64,000 nucleotides of DNA from Paenibacillus foliorum (GCF_013141765.1 NZ_WHOD01000105.1:1-64000); one strand, 5' to 3'. Numbered from the stretch's first letter, positions 8,136 through 16,339 are shown. The notes: generated by a model not told the origin, from the letters alone. Made by a program: numbers and translations.

Positions 8136-9261
8136 TCGATTGTCCTCCCTGGAATAGAGCTTTAATCCACGGAAGAGCCGCTAAGCTTTCGCTAAATACG
8201 CCTCGTGTTTGTAATACATCCATCGAACCGATCGCTTTCCATTCAGGAATATAGGGAAGATAGCCTGATACGGGTACCTGAAGTGCTGCAATCCCATGGT
8301 TCATTGATCCGCTAAACTTGTTGACTACCAATCGCAGCTTCTGGCCGACCTCATTTGTAGAAAATACCTCCATTTCAGCTAAGTGCCGCATTTGCAGCAT
8401 CGTTTTTTCCATGTGTATTCGATCATCAATTACGAGCCACAAGACTTGATCGCTTAGTTTAAGCGACGCTGTAATTCTAGGATAAAGCGACGAATCTAGA
8501 TCGAGTAATACACAATCATAACCTCCTGTTGCTAGCACCGCCTTTATCATTGATTCCGCATCTTTTTCTGTCATTTCGGACATTTCTGCTGAATGCGATA
8601 CTCCAGGAAAGAAATCAAACCCCATAATATGATGCTTGCGTTTATAACGCTCAAGCTTAGCAGTCTGTACTCGAGGATCTGTTTTACCATAATAAAGCAT
8701 CCGAGAAAAGCAATTCTCTTCCTCTTCAGCACCTGCCCCTTTTAACCACGATGGGGAAGGTAATTGTTCAAAATTTAAATAAAAGACCCGCTTTCCTTGA
8801 AATGTGAGCTCCCTCGCCAGATGTACCGCAGCTAATGTTTTACCGCTGCCTCCCACAGCGGAATATACAGCAATAACCTCCGAGCTACGATTCCCCCTAA
8901 GCATCCTATTCGAGGTAAATTCGTTAAAATGCGATACAATACGTGACAACAGGTGATTTAACGGCTGGTATTTACAAAGCACTGGGTATTCTACAATATC
9001 CTCTGGAGCCAAAGTATCACTAAGTATGATCAAGCACCCATGCTGATGATGAAACACAAGCTCAGGCAGCGGCATAAAGCTTTCATGAACGAGTAATATA
9101 TAAAGCTCCTGTGAATGTCCGATATAGGAGAAACCTTGCTCTTTCGTTGTAAACACACTCATTGTAAATGTATCCGCATGCTCTGAGGACCGGATGTATG
9201 TAGAGATCATATCGATAAAATAACTATCCTTCTCAAGTAAAACCAGCTTCATCTTAGACAT
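8122..9261 (-). CDS. tadZ: TadZ/CpaE-like MinD-family ATPase
   Basis: The protein has an atypical receiver-like N-terminal domain (about residues 1-115, KLVLLEKDSYFIDMI..) that keeps the fold pattern but not a normal phospho-acceptor site. A MinD/ParA-type ATPase domain follows, with the P-loop SAVGGSGKT (134-142), CVLLDLDSSLYP and QVLWLVIDD. TadZ/CpaE proteins place the Tad apparatus in the cell. The usual KGG of the deviant Walker A is VGG here, so ParA-like dimerisation chemistry may be altered. ATG at 9261 is used; the nearest purine-rich stretch (AAAGGGGGAA) is rather far upstream. Confidence 0.85.
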   Translation of the reverse strand: MSKMKLVLLEKDSYFIDMISTYIRSSEHADTFTMSVFTTKEQGFSYIGHSQELYILLVHESFMPLPELVFHHQHGCLIILSDTLAPEDIVEYPVLCKYQPLNHLLSRIVSHFNEFTSNRMLRGNRSSEVIAVYSAVGGSGKTLAAVHLARELTFQGKRVFYLNFEQLPSPSWLKGAGAEEEENCFSRMLYYGKTDPRVQTAKLERYKRKHHIMGFDFFPGVSHSAEMSEMTEKDAESMIKAVLATGGYDCVLLDLDSSLYPRITASLKLSDQVLWLVIDDRIHMEKTMLQMRHLAEMEVFSTNEVGQKLRLVVNKFSGSMNHGIAALQVPVSGYLPYIPEWKAIGSMDVLQTRGVFSESLAALPWIKALFQGGQSNVDG

Positions 9262-9301
9262 AGACTTCAGTCCATTCCCCCTTTTTGCTGTAGCTTGAAG
9301 C

Positions 9302-9400
9302 TCACAAAGCCCCCTTTAGCTGTAAAATTCCACTGCCTATCAGAACTGCCGATAGTATCGCCAGTACGACTGCAGCTTTAACTTTGTTTGAAATAACCAA
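9302..9400 (-). CDS. Possible 32-aa single-span membrane peptide at the head of the tad operon
   Basis: A short frame reads (TTG start) VISNKVKAAVVLAILSAVL then IGSGILQLKGAL and stops. This is a lysine-containing N-terminus, one hydrophobic helix and a short tail. A strong AGGAGG lies only three bases before the TTG, which is too close. An ATT six bases further on would be better spaced, so the exact start is unclear. The N-terminus resembles the anchor of CpaB/RcpC-type proteins, so it may be the remnant of a cpaB gene or a small operon-leading membrane peptide. Confidence 0.35.
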   Translation of the reverse strand: MVISNKVKAAVVLAILSAVLIGSGILQLKGAL

Positions 9401-9422
9401 TCGCCTCCTGAAATATGAACGC

Positions 9423-9469
9423 AAAAAAAGCACTCACTGAACAAGAATTACTCTTGATCAGCGGTGCTT
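9423..9469 (-). terminator. Strong intrinsic terminator between the kinase gene and the tad operon
   Basis: On the minus strand AAGCACCGCTGATCAAGA pairs with TTCTTGTTCAGTGAGTGCTT across a 4-base loop, followed by a run of T. It lies after the kinase stop codon and before the tad operon. It is also downstream of a sigma-A-like promoter at 9499-9526, so it can act on that promoter's transcript. Confidence 0.8.
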
Positions 9470-9498
9470 CCGCTTACAGTTCTATTAATATTACTTGA

Positions 9499-9526
9499 AT
9501 TATAGCACATTAAAAGGATTTATCAA
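9499..9526 (-). promoter_or_regulatory. Sigma-A-like promoter pointing into the tad operon
   Basis: On the minus strand TTGATA (9526-9521) and TATAAT (9504-9499) are separated by 16 bases. The -35 element overlaps the stop codon of the upstream kinase gene. Transcription would start near 9492 and meet the terminator at 9469-9423 almost at once. Confidence 0.6.
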
Positions 9527-10806
9527 CTATTTTGGATTAATTTGTTTGATTGTGCTTCAGTAAATATCAATGTATATTGTGTGCCCTTGCCGACTTCGCT
9601 CTTGATATCTATTTTGCCATTCATTTTTTTGATTATTCCAAATGATACCATTGTACCAAGACCTGTTCCTTTTTCCTTTGTTGAATAATAGGGTGTCCCC
9701 AGTCTTTTAATTTGATCAGCAGTCATACCAACACCCGTATCGCTAATTATTATTTCAACATGATGATTGATTTTAATAACTTTTATTTCTAAAACACCCT
9801 TATTATCCATAGCTTCAATAGCATTCTTACCAATATTTATTAACGCTTGTCGAAATTTATATCGGTCACCGATAATAAATAGGTCATCATTTTCGGATAC
9901 GATTTCATTTATTTCAATATGATTGTAATTTGCGTAAGTCAATAGAACATTAGACATATAACTAATCTCGTCTTTAATATTGATCTTCTCAATAATTTCA
10001 GGATCCGGCTTCGCGAGTGAAAGATAATCTGTAATAATTAATTGCGCGCGATCCAGTTCCTCCAGGCAAATTCTCTGGTAAAGAATCTTCTTCTTTTCTT
10101 CTAAATTTTGTGCTCCGAATAATTGGATAAACCCTCGCACTGTTGTAAGTGGATTCCGAATCTCATGAGCTACAGATGCAGCCATATCGCTTACGATTTT
10201 CATTTTCTCACTTTTTACAACCTCTTCTTGCATGTGAAAGTATTTATTCAGAAATTCTATTAGATACACGCATACACCGATAATTAATCCTTGTAGTAAA
10301 TAAGTCTCAAAGGTTGTTATCACACTATGAAATAAAAATTTAATATTTTGCGTAAATGTGTAATAAATAGAAAATGTTATTAATTTAAACAGCGTGCACA
10401 AAATAACTGCTGTTATGATCTTTTGATATAATTTTAAATAAGTATACTTTCTATGGGATAAAGCAAGTATTGTAAAGCCAGGTACAGTCGCTACAGCATA
10501 CAGCAAATTGACTGGACTACCCAATATATGCCGATACGTGATAAGGGTTGCAAACAAAAGAATAGATACCTCCAAACCTCCATATAGCGCACCAAGCACT
10601 AGGGGGATGGAGCGAAAATCATATACCATTCCACTTATAGTGAGTGGGAAAGACATCGTTATTACTAAGGCAAAGGAGAACAAAATGTACAACAGAAATT
10701 TGTATAAGCGCACTCTGCTTTTGGTTCTATATATGTACGGATAAAAGACTAATGGAGAAAAGATAAAGAATATATTAACTATAAAATCTTTGAAATAACT
10801 TAACAT
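9523..10806 (-). CDS. KinB-like membrane sensor histidine kinase
   Basis: The 427-residue protein has about six N-terminal hydrophobic segments (residues 8-185) with the pattern of the 5TMR-LYT sensor domain found in the sporulation kinase KinB. The kinase core has an H-box SVAHEIRNPLTTVRG (H214), an N-box NIGKNAIEAM, DTGVGM and GTGLG. An AASVAHEIRNPLT H-box is characteristic of kinases that phosphorylate Spo0F, so an input into sporulation is likely. No response regulator is adjacent, which fits a phosphorelay kinase. ATG at 10806 follows GGAGG. It is richer in A+T than flanking genes. Confidence 0.8.
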   Translation of the reverse strand: MLSYFKDFIVNIFFIFSPLVFYPYIYRTKSRVRLYKFLLYILFSFALVITMSFPLTISGMVYDFRSIPLVLGALYGGLEVSILLFATLITYRHILGSPVNLLYAVATVPGFTILALSHRKYTYLKLYQKIITAVILCTLFKLITFSIYYTFTQNIKFLFHSVITTFETYLLQGLIIGVCVYLIEFLNKYFHMQEEVVKSEKMKIVSDMAASVAHEIRNPLTTVRGFIQLFGAQNLEEKKKILYQRICLEELDRAQLIITDYLSLAKPDPEIIEKINIKDEISYMSNVLLTYANYNHIEINEIVSENDDLFIIGDRYKFRQALINIGKNAIEAMDNKGVLEIKVIKINHHVEIIISDTGVGMTADQIKRLGTPYYSTKEKGTGLGTMVSFGIIKKMNGKIDIKSEVGKGTQYTLIFTEAQSNKLIQNS

Positions 10807-10931
10807 AGATGCCTTGCCTCCGGCTTAAGCTATTTTTTTGTCTTTCTTATCCAAAATACGTCAATTGTAAATTCGACAATATTGGCTGCTTTCCTTCTGT
10901 GAACCGATGGATATTTAAAAATAAACATAAC

Positions 10932-10966
10932 AAAAACAGCCCGTTCCATAGAAGAATGAGCTGTTT
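10932..10966 (-). terminator. Intrinsic terminator after coaD
   Basis: On the minus strand AACAGCTCATTC pairs with GGAACGGGCTGTT (one mismatch and a wobble), followed by a T-run. It lies about 15 bases after the coaD stop codon. Confidence 0.65.
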
Positions 10967-10982
10967 AGTAAAATCCAAGTGA

Positions 10983-11480
10983 TCACGCTTGGTTCATTAC
11001 TTTCAAATATCCAATGGCTTTGTCATAAGCTGCCGGATGCATATACCTTTGAGCCAGCTCGGATTTAGCCGATTGAAAAAACATGCGCACAAGCGAGCTG
11101 CTCGTCAGCATATCAGGCGTGTACGGCGATAAATATATCGTGTCCGCTGAAGTTGTATTACGAATATATTGTTCCATCTGGAGCTCGTAATCCAAATCAG
11201 TTACATTTCGAATCCCCCGAATAACTACATCAATCTGATGAGCGTTTATATAATTAGCAACAATACCTTCAAAGGGTACAATACTTACACGGTTTAAAAA
11301 TTCGCTGTCCACTGATGCCTTAACTAATTCCGTTCTTTGCTCCAATGAAAAATAATGTTTTTTAGAACGATTGTTAGCAATAATAATATGCACATTTTCG
11401 AACAGCTTTAAGGCACGTTCAATTACCGACAAATGTCCTAATGTAATAGGATCAAAGCTTCCGGCATAAATGGCTTTCAT
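10983..11480 (-). CDS. coaD: Phosphopantetheine adenylyltransferase
   Basis: CoaD joins ATP and 4'-phosphopantetheine to make dephospho-CoA, the fourth step of coenzyme A synthesis. The protein starts MKAIYAGSFDPITLGH, holding the nucleotidyltransferase T/HxGH motif. It continues with EQRTELVKAS, VVIRGIRNVTDLDYE and the C-terminal TSSSLVR segment. The start at 11480 gives the usual length of 165 residues and has GAGGAAG just upstream; a longer frame to 11516 adds twelve unconserved residues. In many Bacillota coaD follows rsmD; here the upstream gene is a different methyltransferase. Confidence 0.97.
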   Translation of the reverse strand: MKAIYAGSFDPITLGHLSVIERALKLFENVHIIIANNRSKKHYFSLEQRTELVKASVDSEFLNRVSIVPFEGIVANYINAHQIDVVIRGIRNVTDLDYELQMEQYIRNTTSADTIYLSPYTPDMLTSSSLVRMFFQSAKSELAQRYMHPAAYDKAIGYLKVMNQA

Positions 11481-11616
11481 AATCTTCCTCGAACCTTCAC
11501 CCTTTTGATATAGCACTGCGAATTAGCTTGAACCCTCTCGTTCATTCAATTCTCCCCTTTTCCGATGATTGTGATCGGCGTTCGGATCATTCAGCTCCAC
11601 AGCAACGGCTACTCTA

Positions 11617-12249
11617 CTATATGGCTCTATTAATTACGGCAATTTCCCATAGCTGCTTCGGCAGTCGGTAGCGCGTCATAGTCGCCTCCTGCTTATATAC
11701 TATATGCCACTTTCGGAACAACTGATCGATTTGGTGCTCGTTGAAATACCGCTTCCGACGCCCTTCATGCTCATAATAATTAGGCTCTAGCTCAATCCCT
11801 TGACCTGCCCCGAAATCCACATCATGGACTGAATTCAGTCTGCATAATAGGCTCCCATTAGGCAGCAGCACGCGCTGCAGCTCCTCAAGAACGGCTTGTG
11901 TATCCGACCAGGAAAAGTAGTGCAAGCTTAGGTCTGCGATGACAGTCATTGCACTGTTCGATTCAAAAGGAAGCTTTTCCAGCAGGTTTACCTGCATGGT
12001 TACAGCGTCTGGCACATACTGTTGAACCCGCTGCAAAGCCTCCTCTGATAAATCGCATGAAATGACAGGATACCCTCTCTCACTTAAATAAAGAGTATCA
12101 CAGCCAACCCCACAACCAAGATCAATCACAGGAACATTCCGTGAAGCTTCCAGCCGCGCCGAATGCTTGTCAAGCCAGTCATCATAAACGGGCTTACTAT
12201 TATTCATCTCAGCAAATATTTGATTCCAATAATTTAGTTCTTTCTCCAT
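11617..12249 (-). CDS. Class I SAM-dependent methyltransferase
   Basis: A Rossmann-fold methyltransferase of 210 residues. Motif I is VIDLGCGVGCDTLYL (about residues 41-55), followed by PVISCDLSEEAL, a motif IV-like TVIADLSLHYFSW, and the post-motif LPNGSLLCRLNSVHD. The layout resembles small-molecule methyltransferases of the TehB/UbiE kind rather than an rRNA enzyme, but the substrate cannot be told. ATG at 12249 follows GGAGAGGGTG. It is about 25 bases downstream of the RlmM-like gene and probably cotranscribed with it. Confidence 0.8.
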   Translation of the reverse strand: MEKELNYWNQIFAEMNNSKPVYDDWLDKHSARLEASRNVPVIDLGCGVGCDTLYLSERGYPVISCDLSEEALQRVQQYVPDAVTMQVNLLEKLPFESNSAMTVIADLSLHYFSWSDTQAVLEELQRVLLPNGSLLCRLNSVHDVDFGAGQGIELEPNYYEHEGRRKRYFNEHQIDQLFRKWHIVYKQEATMTRYRLPKQLWEIAVINRAI

Positions 12250-12273
12250 AGTAGCACCCTCTCCAAGCCGACA

Positions 12274-13305
12274 TCAGGATTTGATAAAAAACAAAGTCAA
12301 TTCCTCTCGGTTATGAAACAGCTGCTTAGCTTTCTGCAATACAAGCTCAGGTTCAACGTCCTCCAGCAGTTCACGAACGGTTTGAAACGGCTTTTTATGC
12401 ATCAGCTTTACTGTAATGATCGCCGTTCCTCCGGATTGGAGTGCGTGAAGGAGCCCTTTTACAAGTCTTGCCATCTGACGAGGGCTCCAGCTCATATCAC
12501 ATACGAGTAGATCAAATGAATCCGGCTGAAGCACAACATCACTTGCATTTTTCTTGTGGAATGTCAGATTCGGATGTTTGAGTAGGCCTGCATCGAGTTT
12601 AGCCGGATCAATTGCAGTAACCTTAATTCCTCTTTCCAGCAAAAGCGAAGTCCATCCACCAGGTGCCGCGCCAACATCAACCGCCGATCGGTATTGAGTG
12701 AAATCTAGACCGAACGCTACCTCTGATTCCAAAAGCTTAAACTTGGCCCGAGAAACTTGACCATCCTCCTTGCGGAAACGGATAGCTCCACCTGCCCAAT
12801 CCGATAAATTATCTGTTGGTTTGGAAATCCCCGCATAGGCTCTCTCAGGAGTCAAATAGACTGACAAGATCAGCTCTGCGTCTTTGGCTACTGGAACAAT
12901 AGCATAGGCATCCGTTAGAACACTGTCTAAAGCTTTTTTACATTCTCCTGTTGACAATTGGGAGACCTGCTCTGTTTTACGAATTTGAATGGCGAGTTTG
13001 GTCCCCTCTGTCAGTTGAAAGCTATCGTGAATCCAAGCCTGAAGCGCAGCTACAGAACCATCCCAATCCAGCTCAACATCCACAGGCTGCATATGTCGAA
13101 GGAACATAGGCTCTTGCTCCAACACCTTACTTATAGCATCCATTTTTCCAACAGGTAAAGAATATAAAAATATCTCGGCAGGCACCACGTGGCTAAATTT
13201 AGCTTCATTTCCAAACAACCGTCTAATTTCTTCTTGTGCTTGCTGACCGAACCCATGATTCGCTGTTCCAATAAAAACGCTGCTTTCAACAGTCTCTACT
13301 ATCAT
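12274..13305 (-). CDS. RlmM/FtsJ-like RNA 2'-O-methyltransferase
   Basis: The 343-residue protein has an N-terminal region of about 180 residues resembling the THUMP-type domain of RlmM and a C-terminal FtsJ fold. The K-D-K-E tetrad of 2'-O-methyltransferases can be placed: K in SRAKFKLLE, D in LLVCDMSWSP, K in AIITVKLMH, and E in NREELTLFF. The SAM motif is VDVGAAPGGWTSLL. It probably methylates a ribose in rRNA, as E. coli RlmM does at C2498 of 23S rRNA, though the target is inferred. The start at 13305 overlaps the stop codon of the upstream ABC gene (TAATG), so the two are coupled. Confidence 0.8.
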   Translation of the reverse strand: MIVETVESSVFIGTANHGFGQQAQEEIRRLFGNEAKFSHVVPAEIFLYSLPVGKMDAISKVLEQEPMFLRHMQPVDVELDWDGSVAALQAWIHDSFQLTEGTKLAIQIRKTEQVSQLSTGECKKALDSVLTDAYAIVPVAKDAELILSVYLTPERAYAGISKPTDNLSDWAGGAIRFRKEDGQVSRAKFKLLESEVAFGLDFTQYRSAVDVGAAPGGWTSLLLERGIKVTAIDPAKLDAGLLKHPNLTFHKKNASDVVLQPDSFDLLVCDMSWSPRQMARLVKGLLHALQSGGTAIITVKLMHKKPFQTVRELLEDVEPELVLQKAKQLFHNREELTLFFIKS

Positions 13306-14075
13306 TACAGCACCTTAATCCAAGGCCGACCTTGAAACCACTCCAACGAAACCGGAACCTGAAAAGCCTTAAGCAAATTAGCTTCTGTCAATACATCCTC
13401 TTTCCGTCCAGAGGCAATAAGCTTTCCATCATCAATAAGCGCAACATGAGAAAACATAGGCATAATCTCTTCGATATGATGAGTCACATACAATACGGTA
13501 ATGTTCTGCTGTCCAAGACGGTTCACTGTTTCCAACAGCCTTTCCCGCTCGAATAAATCCAAGCCCGAGCAGGGCTCGTCCATAATAAGAATAGAAGGAC
13601 TGGTCATTAGCGACCGCGCCAACATGATCTTCTTACGCTCGCCTTGAGATAATGAGCCCAGTGCTTGGTCTGCGAGATGCGGAAGTCTTACTTCCTCCAG
13701 CATACGCAATGCTTTTTTCCGAACCTCATCAGGAATTTCTTCGTAAAACCGTAAAAACGCAAACTCGCCAGTAGCCACAACCTCCCAAACGGGATCAGCC
13801 GGATTTAACTTTTCGTATAAGGATTGACTAATGTAGCCAATTTTTTTACGTACTTCTCTAACGTCGCATTGACCGTATGTATGTTCTAAAACCTGAACTT
13901 GGCCACTACTTGGAAATTGATACCCATTGATTAGTTCCAAAATAGTCGTTTTGCCGGAACCGTTTTTCCCGAGAATAACCCAGTGCTCACCCAAGTTGGC
14001 CTGAATTTCAATATCGGATAAAATCGCCCGCTCCTCGCGGACAAAATGAATATTTTTCAATGATAAGACTTGCAT
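13305..14075 (-). CDS. ylmA: YlmA-like ABC transporter ATP-binding protein
   Basis: A stand-alone ABC ATPase. It has Walker A ILGKNGSGKTTILELI, the Q-loop in IGYISQSLYEKL, the signature SLSQGERKKIMLARSL, Walker B ILIMDEPCSGLD and the switch histidine YVTHHIEEI. All motifs are intact. The start LSLKNIHFVREERAIL matches the YlmA family of B. subtilis, whose role is not settled. No permease gene is nearby. It is coupled to an RNA methyltransferase, so a ribosome-linked role is as plausible as transport. ATG at 14075 is preferred over a GTG four codons upstream. Confidence 0.85.
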   Translation of the reverse strand: MQVLSLKNIHFVREERAILSDIEIQANLGEHWVILGKNGSGKTTILELINGYQFPSSGQVQVLEHTYGQCDVREVRKKIGYISQSLYEKLNPADPVWEVVATGEFAFLRFYEEIPDEVRKKALRMLEEVRLPHLADQALGSLSQGERKKIMLARSLMTSPSILIMDEPCSGLDLFERERLLETVNRLGQQNITVLYVTHHIEEIMPMFSHVALIDDGKLIASGRKEDVLTEANLLKAFQVPVSLEWFQGRPWIKVL

Positions 14076-14090
14076 GTGTAGGATCACAAC

Positions 14091-14432
14091 CTATTCTTGT
14101 ACAGTATTGTAAATCTTTTGGAGTGTTTCGTGCAGCATAGGTCCATTTACCAGTTGAACACCTTCGGGTTTATTCTGGTATAACAGCTGATACATGGCTT
14201 TTTTGCCGCTTAGACTGGAGGTATGCAGAAAGATTTCTTGCGGGTAACGTCCCTTGGCAATTATATAATGCACAACTTGTAAGCCATCCGGCTGTCCCCA
14301 TCCCAGATCGAAGTCTAGGGAAAGAACACCGATCTCGCATTCTTCAATTAATAATATACATTCTTCGGCGCTGCGTGCAGCTACAAATCCTTTGGGACAG
14401 AGTCTCATATCGTCTAGATAAACATGAATGAT
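14091..14432 (-). CDS. Cyclic-phosphate receiver-like (cREC) protein with a non-canonical start
   Basis: A single receiver-like domain of about 110 residues. The core VLSLDFDLGWGQPDG carries the aspartates of the acidic pocket, and PQEIFLHTSSLSGKKAM supplies the later strands. This matches the cyclic-phosphate-processing receiver family. The first ATG (14408) would remove the first strand, but the frame continues upstream as IHVYLDD, which supplies the conserved acidic pair. A strong AAAGGAGG sits 8-11 bases before ATC (14432) or ATT (14429), with no ATG, GTG or TTG in that frame. The start given is therefore approximate. Confidence 0.7.
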   Translation of the reverse strand: MIHVYLDDMRLCPKGFVAARSAEECILLIEECEIGVLSLDFDLGWGQPDGLQVVHYIIAKGRYPQEIFLHTSSLSGKKAMYQLLYQNKPEGVQLVNGPMLHETLQKIYNTVQE

Positions 14433-14536
14433 AAGAATCGCCTCCTTTCAAAAGAAAGCACTATACAGAGCAATACACTCGCATTGATCATGAGGTGGGG
14501 ACAATGAACTTGAAATAAAAGCTGTCGGTTAAATCT

Positions 14537-15376
14537 TTAACTCCGCGATAACCCAAGAACAAGCTCAATCTCGGAAAGATGCGATCCGTCCTGAGGCGTT
14601 GGAGTTTCCAATACAAGAGGAATAGACTGCACAATTGGTGACTGCAGAAACTCGCGAAACCGTAATTCCCCTATATATCCCTTGCCTATATTCTCATGGC
14701 GGTCCTTCCTCATACCTCCGGGATATAACGAATCGTTAATATGAATGGCTTTTAAATGATCGAAATACCCAAGGGTAGAGGCTTTAAAAGCCAACTCACT
14801 CCACCCGTTCGGATGTGATGACCATAACCCGCAAGCATAAGCATGACACGTATCGAAGCAAAACCCGATATGCTCACGGCAATCCGATAAATTCCGAATT
14901 TGCATGAGCTCCTCCAATGAGGTGCCCATCTTCGTGCCTTCCCCCGCTTGATTCTCAATCAGCAGCTTTGCATGGCCTTGCCAGTCTGAAAGCACTTCAT
15001 GTAAACATTGTATAATATTTTTATAGCCTTGTAACGTGTCCCCGCCTTTATATTTACCAAAATGGACCACAACGCCAACCGAACCACAAGCTTCAGCAAT
15101 CTCCAGATCGTTACGGAGTGACATAACGGTTGCTTGTCTCAGCTGAGAATCCTCGGAAGCCAGGTTGGTTGGATAGGGTGAATGGGCTATTGAAGCAATG
15201 CCTTGCTCATTGCATAATCGGGAGCACGCTTCTGCATCTTTTGGATTCCAGCGTTTGATAGTCAGGCTTCGCGGATTTTTGGGAAAGTATTGAAATGCCC
15301 CCGCTTTCAGCTTAAAAGCAGTCTTGGCTGCTTCTTCATAGCCATTTCGAATGCTAATATGACAGCCTATCTTCAT
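14537..15376 (-). CDS. nfo: Endonuclease IV (AP endonuclease)
   Basis: This TIM-barrel enzyme cuts the DNA backbone 5' to abasic sites in base excision repair and uses three zinc ions. Metal-binding motifs are visible: GCHISI at the N-terminus, HSPYPTNLAS, VVHFGKYKG, LLIENQAGEG, FCFDTCHAYACG, AIHINDS, DRHENIGKGYIG and LVLETPTP. Length (279 residues) is normal. ATG at 15376 has AGGAGG nine bases upstream, with an adjacent in-frame TTG as an alternative. It lies just downstream of a DNA glycosylase gene, which makes its substrate. Confidence 0.95.
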   Translation of the reverse strand: MKIGCHISIRNGYEEAAKTAFKLKAGAFQYFPKNPRSLTIKRWNPKDAEACSRLCNEQGIASIAHSPYPTNLASEDSQLRQATVMSLRNDLEIAEACGSVGVVVHFGKYKGGDTLQGYKNIIQCLHEVLSDWQGHAKLLIENQAGEGTKMGTSLEELMQIRNLSDCREHIGFCFDTCHAYACGLWSSHPNGWSELAFKASTLGYFDHLKAIHINDSLYPGGMRKDRHENIGKGYIGELRFREFLQSPIVQSIPLVLETPTPQDGSHLSEIELVLGLSRS

Positions 15377-15445
15377 CAAGGCTTTCCTCCTCCCATTGCT
15401 TTAAACTGCCTCATCCCAAATTTGACCACATTCCAATAGCTTAGC

Positions 15446-16255
15446 CTAGCTTTGACAGTTCAAACAGCAGAAGGACTTCTTGGATGACACATCCTGCCGA
15501 ACCAAAGGACTTCCGCATCGTACACATGGTTCTCCTTCTCTGTCATATACTTTGCACCGGCTATCATATCCGCCCGTCAGACTATCTCCGGGAAATAACG
15601 GCATCTCCATATAGCCTCCTTGTCGTGTTGCGGTCTGGAGAACCTGCCTCATCGAAAGGTATAAACGTTCAAATTCCTCTCGTTGAAGCTGCTGACAGCG
15701 TCTTGCTGGAAGCAGTCCCGCTTCAAAACAAATTTCATCGGAATAGCAATTTCCAATTCCAGCAATGATGCTTTGGTCAACTAGCGTTGACTTCAATGTT
15801 CCTCGGTTCCGTTCCAGCAATGATACAAATTCATTAAATGTGAATCCCGTCTCCAACGGTTCAGGACCGAGCTTCTTCAGCAGCTTCTCAGCCTCCAAAG
15901 CATCATGTAAATGCAAATACCCCAACCTCAAGCCAATAAAATATAAATGGCGGTTTCCCCAGCTTATCGTTATTTGCACAGTCCGTTCCGGCCTATCCTC
16001 GCCACTTCCGTAGAACATCATACCACCTAACATCAGATGAAGCACAAGCACTTTAGTGGTGTTAAGATGGAACAGAAGGTGCTTAGCCCGTCGTTCAATA
16101 TGAAGAATGGAAGAGCCTAACAACTGCCGCTGAAAAATTTCCACAGAGGTATTGATTGATTTCTCTCTCTCAACCTCAACGACCGATATCGGTATTCCGA
16201 TAATTCTCGAGCTTAGCAAAAGCCTGTAATTTTCCATTTCCGGTAGTTCAGGCAT
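15446..16255 (-). CDS. Fpg/Nei-family DNA glycosylase
   Basis: A base-excision glycosylase and AP lyase of 269 residues. The start at 16255 puts the catalytic PE dipeptide directly after the initiator Met (MPELPEMENYR), as the family requires; a frame starting six codons earlier would block this. The helix-two-turn-helix is seen as QSIIAGIGNCYSDEICFEAG, and the C-terminal zinc finger as CVRCGSP..CCLNCQ. The Arg normally found in the finger loop is not obvious (DVSSKKSFCC). Substrate could be formamidopyrimidine/8-oxoG or oxidised pyrimidines; the two cannot be told apart here. Confidence 0.88.
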   Translation of the reverse strand: MPELPEMENYRLLLSSRIIGIPISVVEVEREKSINTSVEIFQRQLLGSSILHIERRAKHLLFHLNTTKVLVLHLMLGGMMFYGSGEDRPERTVQITISWGNRHLYFIGLRLGYLHLHDALEAEKLLKKLGPEPLETGFTFNEFVSLLERNRGTLKSTLVDQSIIAGIGNCYSDEICFEAGLLPARRCQQLQREEFERLYLSMRQVLQTATRQGGYMEMPLFPGDSLTGGYDSRCKVYDREGEPCVRCGSPLVRQDVSSKKSFCCLNCQS

Positions 16256-16274
16256 ATATTGGCTCCTTATCATA

Positions 16275-16339
16275 AAAATAAGAGACTATCATCTGGACCA
16301 ATTAACCTAGCTTAAGTTGAATTGGTAAGACTTGTCTCT
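16275..16339 (-). terminator. Terminator-like stem-loop between mrfB and the glycosylase gene
   Basis: On the minus strand AGAGAC..ACCAATT pairs with AATTGGT..GTCTCT as nested arms, followed by TTATTTTT. It would end mrfAB transcripts shortly before the glycosylase start codon. Confidence 0.5.
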
